NCBI RefSeq assembly: GCF_921293095.1
Contig: NC_060253.1
Span: forward strand, 96,861,073-96,925,072
Direction of reading: 5' to 3'
DNA: 64,000 nt
From: Ischnura elegans
Taxonomy: Eukaryota; Arthropoda; Insecta; Odonata; Coenagrionidae
The notes under the pieces are model-generated. The model ran no database searches. It was given only the letters and a program-made list of their open reading frames with translations, and was not told the origin of the DNA. A program made the translations under genes and the position numbers. Below, piece by piece: positions 27,001-38,620 of this stretch (its first letter is position 1; the number at the start of each line of letters is the position of its first letter).

Positions 27001-28096
27001 GAGCTGAGAATGTAAAATACGCCGCGCAATTGGCTAACAATAAGCTTCATACCTGACCTTGCTATACAGTAGTAATGTACAAGCATATTCCACTTTCATT
27101 ACGAGCGGGCATCTACCACAGAGATTTGTTTTTGTTTCGTTGAAGAGCATGATCGTCACTTTCCGCCGCGACAATCCTCGGCTGTGAGTCACGTCCATCA
27201 ATTCACAGCCACGCCGACGAGGACTTGGCAATCGCTTTCACTGGGCGTGATCAAGGAATGACGGAATGATACACAGAAGCAGTGATTCATCGTGATACTG
27301 AGAGATCCCGAGAAGCGAATTAGGCCAAAAAATGAGTTGATGACGGAGCCCCTCCATAAGCATACCTTGATTAAACTACCCGGTAAGTAAAACGCTTTTG
27401 ACACCTGTAATCACTCTCACATCAATCCGCACTCCAAGGTCACGCCATGACCTTACGTATAGTAAAACCTACAACCACAAGTCGAACAATGGTTTTGCAT
27501 AATGCTCACTCGAATCCCTTGACATGAAAAGGAATATTAAATACGCCATAAAATACGAACCTTCTCCTCACATTCAGAGGGGCCGTTACCGAGATAACCA
27601 TTACCTCCCTGATGTAAAGGGGGTCAAAATACGGAGATGATAAAATTCAAACTATTTAGGACTTGATTTAACAACCAAAATTTCATAAATAGGGAGATAA
27701 CATTCCGAGGCAATGCTGGCCCATGACAGTGGCAAATATCATGGTAATCTTAAACCCAAAAGGAAGAGTAAACACATCTTGGTTTGTTTACTCTAGTCTC
27801 CTAGTACAAAGCCCAGTGGTTCCCTAAATTACCATAGCCAAAATTTAACGACAAAGTAATCTAGAGCATCATGCAAACGACTCAAATTAACTCAGGCAAA
27901 TTGAAAAAAATTGCTTCGATTTTATGCCAGCTAAAAGTAGATAGGTAATGTGAATAAGAATTGCTCACATGAAAATATTCCTTTCAAATATTTTCATAAG
28001 GATTATCATGCAAACACCGTCTACAAGCTAAGTAAATGTAAACGAATGCCTACACTAATAACGATGACTTTACAGCATTTGCAAAGAAAGCATATA
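24086..28096. other. no gene recognised
   Basis: This AT-rich region holds short overlapping frames at 25388-25646, 25980-26322 and 27034-27404 without recognisable domains. A small inverted repeat ggctgtga...tcacagcc sits near 27179-27209. Further exons of the membrane-protein candidate at 28.1-28.6 kb would be expected here if it is real, but none could be assigned. Confidence 0.4.
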
Positions 28097-28101
28097 CCTA
28101 C

Positions 28102-28625
28102 CGGCATCAACTAAAAATGCACACAATGATGGATACGCAACTGAAATGGCATCAAACCAATTGGCGATGCGTAACTCTACAACACAATGAATAAACCAAA
28201 TTAATTCAAAGATAAGCAACTGAATGTGCACCCATACAAAGTAATACAATGATATACATCCAATCCTCACAACATTAGCAAAACAGGTCAGGGAATTAAA
28301 ATACAAAACCTATCACATGCATTTTCCAAGATCAAGTGAAATAATAACTTGGAATTCGAACAAAAAAAATTAAAATTAGAAATAGCACGTTCTAATAAGT
28401 CCGGTAACTAGATTTGAAAGTACCTGAGCCCTTTCCGAATTGCCAAAAGAATACTTTTAATTCCCATTGATGACTTAGTTTCTGTAATCATGAGGAATGT
28501 CTCAGCTAACGACATTATCACATACGAGAAAAGGTATATCATTGCAAACACGATAATGAAAACGTTGAAATCCACATCAACTAAATGTAGAGGATTGGTA
28601 CTAACACGAACGAGATCCTGGAACC
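28102..28625 (-). CDS. putative multi-pass membrane protein, two internal exons (possible insect chemoreceptor)
   Basis: Two minus-strand open segments join in frame. Exon a (about 28625-28424, acceptor TTTAG or, nearby, CCAG at 28618) gives a hydrophobic span (FNVFIIVFAMIYLFSYVIMS) followed by a polar KSSMGIKSILLAIRKGL. Its donor is CTCAG|GTACTT in phase 2. Exon b (28265 to 28102 or 28098; acceptor TTGTGAG|GATTGG, phase 2) gives IGCISLYYFVWVHIQLLIFE, then LIWFIHCVVELRIANWFDAI. The intron is 158 bp. A hydrophobic helix followed by E..xxF...xxLR...WxD resembles the TM4/intracellular-loop region of insect gustatory receptors, but this is pattern similarity only. No start, no C-terminal TY...QF motif and no other exons were found. 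It lies on the same strand as scrib, apparently inside a scrib intron, and could instead be a pseudogene or a chance pair of open frames. Confidence 0.35.
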
Positions 28626-29476
28626 CTAAATAATAGCTTCCCAAATGATAATGGCCACCATAAGAACAGAAAAATTTCTTCACCACACAATCACATTACG
28701 ATGAATAATTTCATAACTTAACTCTTTTCACCGACTTCCATGCATGCATAAGTGGATAAGGAGATAAAGTAATACTAACTACTTTGAATCATATCATAAG
28801 TCAGGTCGCGCCAAATTCACTATAATTTGTACGATACATTTATTTTCCTTCGCCCACTGCTCGAACAACGTAATCACATTACAATGACTGCAGCGAACTA
28901 TCAAACGAAAGGTACACAGCGCAGACAAATAAACATACTTAAAGCATGAAAGCTATCACAAAAGCATCCCTTGGGTGATGCAACTACTTTATCATTGGGA
29001 GACAATTCGTAATGCTTCCTCAAAAACTGATGCCGAAACATGTACTTCAATCATTCAAACTTTCACAGATAGCTCAATTCACCACCTAAGCATTGAATCA
29101 GAAATGTACACGAAAATGGTCACATATAACTAACAGACCAACGAATTAATTAATTATTCACTGAACATTAACATGTATTAGCAAGTTGGCACCGCATAAA
29201 TTAGACTACCTGCGGTTCTTCTTCCGTTACCTACTGTATGGGAGCTGCCTAGTACCGACGTGATAAATCGACGCAATAAATTATATTTCACGAGGAGTAC
29301 TATCATACAATCAGCTATTTGATCAAAATCACTGAAATATCCTCGAAACATCTAAAATTGTAGGTGCGGCACCTATGACAACAACTTCTCAAATTCATAT
29401 TGTATGGCCACAATAAACTTCTTAAAGAACATTAACGCAATGCAGGTCTATGGTGGAATGAACAATATCAAAATCA

Positions 29477-29851
<375 letters not shown>

Positions 29852-30802
29852 TTAGGAGTACACACAAGAGGGCATTATCCAAAACTGTACACTATTGGAG
29901 TTAAGACGGAACAAAAAATCGTCCTATTTCGGAGACACAATTCACACCACCCACAACACCCATCTCAGGTTCAAACATGAAAACTGAATACGTGACGTCA
30001 GATATCCTCATGCCGAGGGATTCGGTGGCACAAAACGCAACTTCTAGTGGGAGCTAAGATATATTAGTTCCAAAATCCACCACTCCACATCACAAAAATG
30101 AAATTCTTTGATTAAATTAAAAATTTAAGTTGATTTTTTATTCCCCTGAGGCATGTAAAGATATTTAGTGTAAATTTATTGATTTCATATTTATCATTGT
30201 GAAATTAAATTAAATTCACACAGCTATTTTTCTGGCAAGCTACAGCCTGAAAACGATCTTAGCGACATCTTTTATCAATATTAAGGACCCACTATGTATG
30301 CCCACTATCGGCGCGGTCTATTTAAAGTGGCGTTAGTCGAAACTTAGTTCTAGCCTTTTACCGACCTTGAGTTCTAGCCATATTAAATTCATTTAGGTCT
30401 ATTTTTTTCCTAAATATGTCTGTATCTACTGTTTAAAACACTAGTTGTTAGAAAAAATTAATAAAAATTAGCATATTATGATCATGTAATTTATTAAAGG
30501 AGATGTGTATACTTAAACAAAGTAATAACTATGGGTACTTTCCATTCCTGCGGCTCACGCTTCGATTAGTGTAAACTCACGGAAACTGGTGATAACTCTC
30601 AAATTCCTGCCCGTAATCGTTTGTTGACTTGTGTCACAACAGTCGGCGACACACACAGAATAGAACACAAAAACAGCTACACAAGTCGACTTGTGTTGAT
30701 GAATGTAAAGCACTCTATGTCATCCCAACTCATGACTTTACTAGTCATTCAATGATACACACAAAAATTGTTTCTATCTCATTCTGCATTATTTTGCTGA
30801 AA

Positions 30803-30925
30803 TCTGGTTGCATTTTTTGCCATCAAGTGAGCACCATATACCATTTTCTGTAACCACATATTCCTTATTATGTTCTTCCTCATGGAATGGTCTTTTACAC
30901 ACCATCCGTTGTTGCTGCTTTACAG
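30803..30925 (+). repeat. direct repeat, copy 1 (partner 31281-31417)
   Basis: Shared blocks with 31281-31417 are tctggttgca, gccatca/gtcatca, cacatattccttatta, ttcttcctcatg and ttgctgctttacag. The two copies flank the partial hAT-like element starting at 30993. Confidence 0.75.
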
Positions 30926-30992
30926 TTTTAGGGGTTTAATGGAAGATGGGACTTTCTAGTCCCAAGTTTGTCCAATAAAGATGAATTACAAT

Positions 30993-31196
30993 CAGTGGTG
31001 TAGCCAGGAATTTCATTCAGGGGGACGTGGTCCAAAACCAGGGTGGAAAATTTTTTACAAACAGGGTACTAAGTAAAGGATTTTAAACTAATTTTAACAC
31101 TTTTCATAATCGAAAAAACTTCATTTGTCAAATTTGAAATTCAATTGTCCAATTCTTTAAAGAAATCTTTTGTAAATTAATGATTTTTTCAATATG
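30993..31196 (+). mobile_element. truncated hAT-like MITE (family B), 5' part
   Basis: It starts CAGTGGTGTAGCCAGGAATTT and stays colinear with the family B copy at 62576-62826 (gtactaagtaaaggattttaa; aaaaaacttcattt; aaagaaatctt; gattttttcaatat). Similarity stops near 31196, where the second copy of the direct repeat region follows. The right terminus is missing. Confidence 0.75.
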
Positions 31197-31280
31197 TATA
31201 AGTGCACTGATACCTTGTCACCGACCCAGCAGCAACTCCCTACTGGTTTGTCTGTTATATCTGTATGAGCATGTGGTCAA

Positions 31281-31417
31281 TCTGGTTGCATGTTCTGTCA
31301 TCAGGGGGGTACCATTAACCATTGTTAATTTTTTTCCGTGCCCACATATTCCTTACTACGTTCTTGCTCATGACGTTGTAAATCGCACACCATTCATTAA
31401 TTTTTGCTGCTTTGTAG
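31281..31417 (+). repeat. direct repeat, copy 2 (partner 30803-30925)
   Basis: This shows moderate, ordered similarity to 30803-30925. The pair may be part of a larger duplicated unit whose limits I could not define. Confidence 0.75.
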
Positions 31418-31713
31418 AATAGCATACTTTCCCAGTTACATAATCCTAAGAAATTTTCTTCCCTGCTATTCTTAAGATTAGCAGAGAGGAAAAGTTGGCA
31501 TTTAAGTCCACCCGAAAACAGTTTAAACTAACAGGGGAAATGTTTTTAAATGAGTGAGAAATGCCAAAAATCAAGCATTGGCTATCACATTGGCAAGAAT
31601 GATGCTCTTCGTCTTATAAGGTGGAAGTTTTTTCTCCTTCAATACTTTTCATTTAGTTTACCGGAGATGATTAAATCTGCTGAATTTCCCAGATGAAAGT
31701 GAATAATTTCATT

Positions 31714-32043
31714 GGTGGTGGCAGTGGCCCCAGAGCGCAGAGAAATTTTTAATTTTAATCTATTTTCCTTAATTGGATTGACGTTATTAATAGAATAATC
31801 TAAGGGTGACGTTATTAAGAGAATAATCTAAGGATCAATAAAATATCCTCAGAAAGCTGTAAAACTCACCATTTTGAACTGTTTATCTTAAAATTCCGCA
31901 GTTAATTAATCTCGCACCTACCGCTTATCCTGGTGGGTAGTCCATACCCCCAAACACCTCCCCCCGCCTTAATTCCTAGTTGCACCTAAACCCCCCCCCC
32001 CCCCCCCCCAGCCTTAATTCCTAGCTGCACCCCTGGGTGGTGG
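31714..32043. mobile_element. hAT-type MITE (family C), copy 1, with 8-bp duplication
   Basis: The element spans 31722-32035 and is flanked by ggtggtgg on both sides (31714-31721, 32036-32043). It is homologous to 35044-35340 along its length (ggatcaataaaatatcctcagaaagc region; accgcttatcctggtgggta; gccttaattcctagctgc). The 5' end has lost the G-rich terminal part, and a 19-C run is present near the 3' end. The duplicated flank is itself a simple repeat, which slightly weakens the call. Confidence 0.82.
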
Positions 32044-33199
32044 TACTTTAAATACAATTGCCATGTATGATGGTATTGTTTGCCCTCGCATCATTTTTTG
32101 GCTTTTACTCTGCATGCATTTCTTGTCTCTGGACATAAGGTCTATTAATGAGTTTTTCAAACAGATTTTTTTGTAATGGCCCTCCATATTTGTGTGTGCA
32201 CCCTGATGCTTTCACAAAATAAGGACTGAGTTCAAACGTGTAATGGAGATTTCACCACAATGATTTACTTGGATACAAAATTCCGGGACTGGGAATATCT
32301 CTGTCCAGGGTGAACACTACTCACTACTGCTTTCTCTTTTGCTGAGTAATCCACAGCCAGAATGGTTAACTGAGCTACTGACGGGCAGTAAGTTAATCAT
32401 GGTAACAACTCTATACAGTGAGCAAAGTGTTCCACAGTACATCACTGGTCATACATGAAAGTTACTCTCAAGGAGATAAACTTGAGCAACAAATGTGCCC
32501 TGGTTTCATGCCAGTCACATTGGGTGGCATGAAACCTAGATCAATAACATTTATGAAAACAAATCAAACACCCATCAAAACAAGAAATGCTTGCATTTGC
32601 TAGGTCTTTTGCTCGTTAACTTTGGCAAAAAATATTCTCTCCAAAATTATGGAGATATCCTGGTACGGCTCTCGGTGGTTCTTCTATAGGTGCTTTGGGG
32701 TCAAAAATAGAGTTTTTAAAGATATTCAGAACATCACTCATTGCAAAAATAGGTTTAATTTATCAAGAAATCTCATTATGAACACAAGTAAAACATACAT
32801 AAATATTTGATTTCCATAAGGAACTAGGTATCTAAAATCCACATGAAACAGAGGTCAAAAGAGAAGAAAAATGAATGTCACTCCAAGACTTCACAACCTA
32901 ATCACTATCATGTATGGAATAGAGAGAACAATCAGCATTCATTTCTATGCTGCATTTCAATCATTATCCTCTAAACATATAAGTATAATTTTCCTCGGGC
33001 TCACTGTTGGCCCTATGAATTGGGATTCACAAGGTTGTAGAGCCCATTGAATTACACCTTGTTTATCAGATACTGAGAAAATGATTCACTTGCATCAACC
33101 AAAATATCTATTTGGAAAATGTAAAAACGATGTCTATCACTATAAGTTAATCTATTTTCATCCTGTCAATCTTCATCTGGATACTGGTGCATATCCTCA

Positions 33200-33869
33200 A
33201 ATAGGGTAGTTTCCTTCATCAAAGAAAACAAAAGGCATTGGTTGCGATTCGTAACCCACCATTAGTGTATTCATAATATACAAATTATTTGGTTTTAGAA
33301 ATGCGGGTTTAGAAGAATGGCAATGGTCAATTTTAACCGCATTTGAAAAAGGCCAGATTAGCGCCCATGCGATGCCACTCCACGTGGCGTCACAGGGACT
33401 TAGTTTCTACACGAGTAGATAGGAGTTTTACATAGTCTGAGATTACCAATGCATGCATGAGGCACAGAGCTCAGGGAAACATGTCTTAATAATCACCTAT
33501 TAAAGCTGGCTAAGGTCGGAAAGTTTTCTTCGTTTGATAAGGTATTAATATTCCTTATTTAAGGCAAGCGCTACCAGCTAGTTGGGTACTCTGCTATCTG
33601 CTAGCATCCTGCGTCGTATCAGCGCTCAAAGCCTCGCCCCAAGGTCACCTCACTTGCGGCAGCGGGAACCAGAACGACGTCACACGGATTTTTCCCATCA
33701 TTCCTACTTAGCCGTCGCGTTTTCTCGCGCTTGAAAAAAATTTTAACTTTTCGCTTATTTGCGAAAAATAGATATAGTCATTCAAAAATCTAAGAGGGTG
33801 AAATGCGTACTCCAGAAGTTATAATCTTTCGATTTAGACATTAAAAAAATAATAGGAAACCACCCTATT
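33200..33869 (+). mobile_element. 670-bp TIR transposon-like element, copy 2
   Basis: This is the sister copy of 11942-12617 with the same termini and orientation, and it lies outside scrib whereas copy 1 lies in the presumed scrib intron. Differences are scattered substitutions and small indels, indicating moderately recent activity. Confidence 0.85.
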
Positions 33870-34224
33870 ATGGAATATTTCATACAAGAAAACTATTAAT
33901 TGGCATTCAGTAACTCTCTTACTTCTATCATATGCTTCTGCATGGGGTTTGATGAATAGTTTAAAGAAAGTATCCAATTGTTTCTAGTACCTACTCTAAT
34001 CTCCAATACAAGTATTTGCTAGATCAGACTGATCAGGATTAAACAATTAACATATCTCAGGAGTATAAATACATACATCTCAGTTGGGTATGGGAAAGAA
34101 AATTCTGTGGTTGTGACAAGAAGAGGTGAAAGAATAAGCACTGATTATGAGGGATCTCTAAGAGACGCAAACTGGGAATCTAATGTTGTACTTTTGGCTT
34201 TGCGGGCCACTGCTAAGACCATAT

Positions 34225-34427
34225 TGCTACTACCTTGCCATCCCTCCGTTGCCATCCTTGATGGAGTGCAATGGCCTAACACCTAGCAACATTGACCCTC
34301 GGTAAAATTGCCATAGAAACTAAAGAACCTGGATAATGTAATGGTCTGTGCAGTGGCCGGGAAAGCCAAAGGTCTGTGGTTCGATTTCTGGTTCAGGGGA
34401 ATTTTTTTGTATGGCAATTAATGTGAA
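34225..34427 (+). mobile_element. tRNA-like plus arm repeat element, copy 1 (partner 58298-58585, inverted)
   Basis: An arm (gttgccatccttgatgga ... ccta acacctagcaac) is followed by the tRNA-like unit cctggataatgtaatggtc ... agccaaaggtctgtggttcgat ... ctggttcagggg. Acceptor-like ends CCTGGAT/GTTCAGG pair partly, and GGTTCGAT is B-box-like. The partner copy lies in an intron of the seven-exon gene in the opposite orientation. Confidence 0.65.
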
Positions 34428-34851
34428 GTTAAGAAAGGTTGGATGGAGGGAAAGGGAATGGTGAGTGAGGGATAGGTAACTGAAAGTAAGAAGTAACAGT
34501 GAACAATAGTAAAATTACTTGCTCAAAATAATTATCTTTTAGATAGTGACAATTTCAAGAATTTCTAAGAAATCCAATTTTACTCTCTTAATTTCTAAAT
34601 AAGGAATCAATTGGTTAAATTCACTATGATGGCCACTTGCAGATATTTTGCAAAATCGGAGGCACATTTCTCTTTTGCACACACTTACATTGTTATTTGT
34701 ATGGTATTTGGAGAAGGCAGCCAATGCTTGAAGTCATTTGTATCTTAGAGCTAGCTTTAGGTAAGGAAGGTGTAGAGAAACCTGGCATTGGCATTAGCCT
34801 GCTCTTAATGAAAGATGTAAAGGGTACTGGGGGTCAACGTCCCATAGGATA

Positions 34852-35439
34852 TATTGAGTCAGTAGTGTGGCCAGGATTTTCAATAGAGGGGGGGTTTGAG
34901 ATTTCAGGGCCCTTCCGGGATGTATGCAAAATTCAAAGGGGGGCATGGAAATTTTTGATGTTGAAAACATAATTTTTAGGACTCTATAACAGTAATTTTA
35001 TCCAAGTATTTATCAAATTATATTAGTTTTTATTCATTGAGGTCAGTGGCGCAGCGAGGGGGGGTTTTGGGGGATAAAACCCCCCCAGAGATCAAAGAAA
35101 TTTTTAAGTTTAATCCATTTCACTTAATTAGATTGATATTACTAATAGAATAGTGTAAGGATTGATAAAATATCCCTCAGAAAGCCGTAATACTCACCAT
35201 TTTGAACCATTTATCCTAAAATTCCCCAATTTATTAATCTCACACCTACCGCTTATCCTGGTGGGTATACCATACCCCCACACACCCAGGTATTAGCTGC
35301 ACCTAAAACCCCCCAGCCTTAATTCCTAGCTGCGCCCCTGATTGAGTTCATCTTACTTGTTTATGTTGCCTCTTTCAAAAGGTCAAGAGGGGGGGTTGTA
35401 ACCTGGAAACACCCCTGTGGCTACACCACTGGATGGAGT
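34852..35439. mobile_element. hAT-like element (34860-35431) interrupted by a family C MITE
   Basis: The outer ends CAGTAGTGTGGCCAGG and CTGTGGCTACACCACTG are imperfect inverted repeats of the hAT-like CAGTGGTGTAGCC type. The flanks tattgagt (34852-34859) and gatggagt (35432-35439) match at 6 of 8 positions. A complete family C MITE sits inside at 35044-35340 with its own duplication. The outer element is therefore older. Confidence 0.72.
35036..35348. mobile_element. hAT-type MITE (family C), copy 2, nested
   Basis: The element 35044-35340 begins CAGTGGCGCAGCGAGGGGGG and ends CCTAGCTGCGCCCCTG. The flanks are attgaggt (35036-35043) and attgagtt (35341-35348), matching at 7 of 8 positions. 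It is the more complete of the two family C copies. Confidence 0.88.
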
Positions 35440-35999
35440 GTACTTTACTGGAAGTGTCCTTCACAAAGCACTCAGGTAGAGTTTGGGCAATCTTTCCTTC
35501 CACCACTGCCAGGATTTTAAGCCAATGCACTAGCCACCACAATGACCTGGATTCCCTTACTTCTCTCTTTTTATATCAGACAGACCCAAATAATAACAAG
35601 ATTGTTGGTTAGCAAAATTTGAAAAATGCAGAGGCTAAAATAACCAGATCTCAAACTCCATTCTGAAGTGACATCAATGAGCAGGGTGGAGTGGCACACT
35701 GATATAACGTTTTCTTTTAGAAAATAGCATACCACCACATTTGCAACGATCATACGTGGTGGACTAAGTTGACCCTCTCCTGCCGGCACCTACGATAGGA
35801 AAACGATTTCCGTGCTATGAGTAGCATGAGAATATTTTAAACCTCTCTGCACAGAGCTCTTTTTTGGGGTGGAATTACCCTGGTATTTTTGTCCCTCAGA
35901 TTTAGGACTCAGCTCAACGGGGTGCCCGACCCTTACCCCAGCCACTGGACTACACCCTCGAACCCTGTCATAGCATGAATCCACGGTCAACTTATTGCG

Positions 36000-38620
36000 T
36001 TACCCATGTTTTTTTCTACCAAACATTTTATTTGATTATCAATAATTTATTCTTCCAAAAGAATTACAAACATTTTTAAAGCATTGTGGAATTTTTAACA
36101 GGTTTCTACCGTTAATAACTAAAAAAGTTAGTAAATACAAGGTAATAAGTCCAGAAGTCCGTTATTTTTAACTCTAAAAGTTTGCTTAAAAATTGCTTAT
36201 GCACAGAACAAAATGAAGAATTCATTTCAAAGTATTAAAAAATTGTAGTATGCGACAAAATATGTCATTGAAAAAACTATTGACAATATAACCACTTCAC
36301 AACGGATTCTGTCAGCTAGAGCCGACCGAGAGTTTGCGTTGAAAAATCCACAACTATACCCAACGTCAGGCTTTCTATTGATGAAAAGGCCTGTCGGCTC
36401 CACCCAACGTCCAGCGCAAAAGAGTTAAGGAATGTCAGCCATTTCGCCTGATACCATCCTGTCTGGCAAGAGTATGACCCGCCAATGAGCCACACGTACA
36501 TTACATACGTACACTAGGGTAACGTGTTACCCTAGTATTAAGAGAGATTTAACCTGGGAAGGAGATACAAGAGATCACAAAGAAGTCTGGGGAAGGGTTG
36601 CATTGGTATAGTGGTCGAGAGGGAATACCAGATAAAAAATCCATCATCACCCTCCACTCCAGCATGGTTGAGAGAGAAAAGTTTCGGTATTGAGATACCC
36701 CCGCATATGAGGAGCATAAGTGTGGAAGGGAGGAGGGTCAAAGGGATAAAGGGAATGGGAGAGGATGAAAATTCATTAACTGTCTTTGTGACGTTGGAAG
36801 CATGGGTTTATAACATTCCCGGGTCCAATAAGGATCCTTCGAGGGACAATCTGCAATATAAGGGACACAAAAAGGAGGAAGCCGAGGATGGGTTGTTTTG
36901 CGTACAAATCATATTTTAGAATCTAGACCAGGGAACATATGGTACATTGGTAAGTCACAGCAGAGCAGCTCTGATTTTAATTCAACGATTCATTTGCATA
37001 CACATTGAAAAAAAACATACATCTGAGAAGAATACCTGCACAGACAAAAACCAAAGCTACTTAACCAAAATTCAAAGAGAATTGTAACTAACCTCTTTCA
37101 GATTTTGGTCCTCAAGTGACTCATACAAATAACAACTTTACATTTATCGTGGTCAAAGGCAACATATTTATAGATAAAAATTCTGAGGAATGACTGGTGA
37201 TGGTACCAAAATTCTACCGCAGGTTCATTTGAATGTATGCTTTGCCTGGTCATTGGCATTGTGTAGTATATATGTAGCTGTCAAGGGAGAGCTTTTTAAG
37301 AGTTGAATTGGTTGAAATGCAGTAAAGGCTTGCAAGCAAAGTGCACTTTCCAGAGATAGGCAAACCCCTGAAGGACTGAACTTTTCCTCAAGAATATGTC
37401 CAGCATATGTGTGTTGTGCAACTGCCGCGGTCGCCTCCCTTAATAGGTCACTACCCTTCGCGGAAAAACTCTTACAAACTATGTATTTTTAAAAAACTGT
37501 TGAAAATTTCCAAAGTTAAGTGGGACCACTGTTGAATCCAACAGTAAATTGGGACCAATGTCAAAACTAACAGTAGGTAACTGTTAAATCCAGCAGTTAT
37601 TGATCAATTCAGCAGAATTCATCATGATGACTTCAACTGATGAGCATAAAAACATCCACAAAATCATAGTTAAATCATTGAATAAAACAGGTGCTTTCTG
37701 ATAAATGAAACCTCCTGTGGTTGTCTCATCTAAAATTGTAACACCCCCACCTCAATACTCCTAATGAAGGAGTTCAGCAGAGGTTTCTAATTCAGCAAAA
37801 TAAAATCCATCCTTCATAAAGTAGTAAAAATAACGCAATATTATGATATGAATACGTACATACATTTTAACTATGAAGTACCTATTTACAACAATAATTA
37901 TCCCCCCAAGACATGAACAATATAAACCCTTACCCTAACTCCACCTTATCAATTTTATACCAACATATTTCAGGAATTCCTTTTCAATTACCTCCAATTT
38001 CTTCATAGCATAATCTGAAATAAAACATATGCTTTAGTTATCAACATCATGCGATTCATGTTGTCAAGCTATCTAGTATTGAGTTGAGTAATTAAGCACT
38101 CACTTTTTATGTCAGCCAGCTTCTTAATTGAATCCAGATTGCCTTTGGAGGAGGAGGTGGCAAATTTTGGTCAGCCAATTTTTTAATAAAAAAATTTGAA
38201 GCCCTCCCTGTAATGGAGGACTTCTCCACCGATCCTCTTGGCTAAAAATCATCATCATCACCTTAACAATATCCCTATCCTGTCTCTCCTCCAAAACTTG
38301 TTAAGACCCTTTCTTCACTCTCACGCCACTTCTAAGGAAATTTTTTGTAACACTGTCTTCATTTTGAAATTATCGTTACGAATCCATTTCAATTAACTTT
38401 TATGTCAGATTTTACATTTAGATAAATGAAAACAGTGATAAATATTAACTTCAAGACGAGGGTCCAATTTTATAACTCTAATTTCGTAAGAAAGAACCGT
38501 GGATGGAGTTGGCCACTCTCGAAAAAAGAGTCCATACCTCTCATTTATATAAATTCGTAGCCTCAATAATTATTCAATTCGTGCTCACATTTTAAATCGT
38601 ATCTTAAAATAGTATACTTA
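36000..38620. other. no gene recognised; short palindrome and low-complexity stretches
   Basis: This is AT-rich sequence. A 24-bp near-perfect palindrome lies at 36513-36536. At 37490-37620 the motif aactgttgaatccaac / aactgttaaatccagc recurs loosely. The 102-codon plus frame at 36611-36919 has no recognisable domain. Confidence 0.45.
36513..36536. repeat. 24-bp palindrome, 11-bp arms
   Basis: ACTAGGGTAAC, a GT centre, then GTTACCCTAGT form perfect 11-bp arms. No function can be assigned. Confidence 0.8.
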
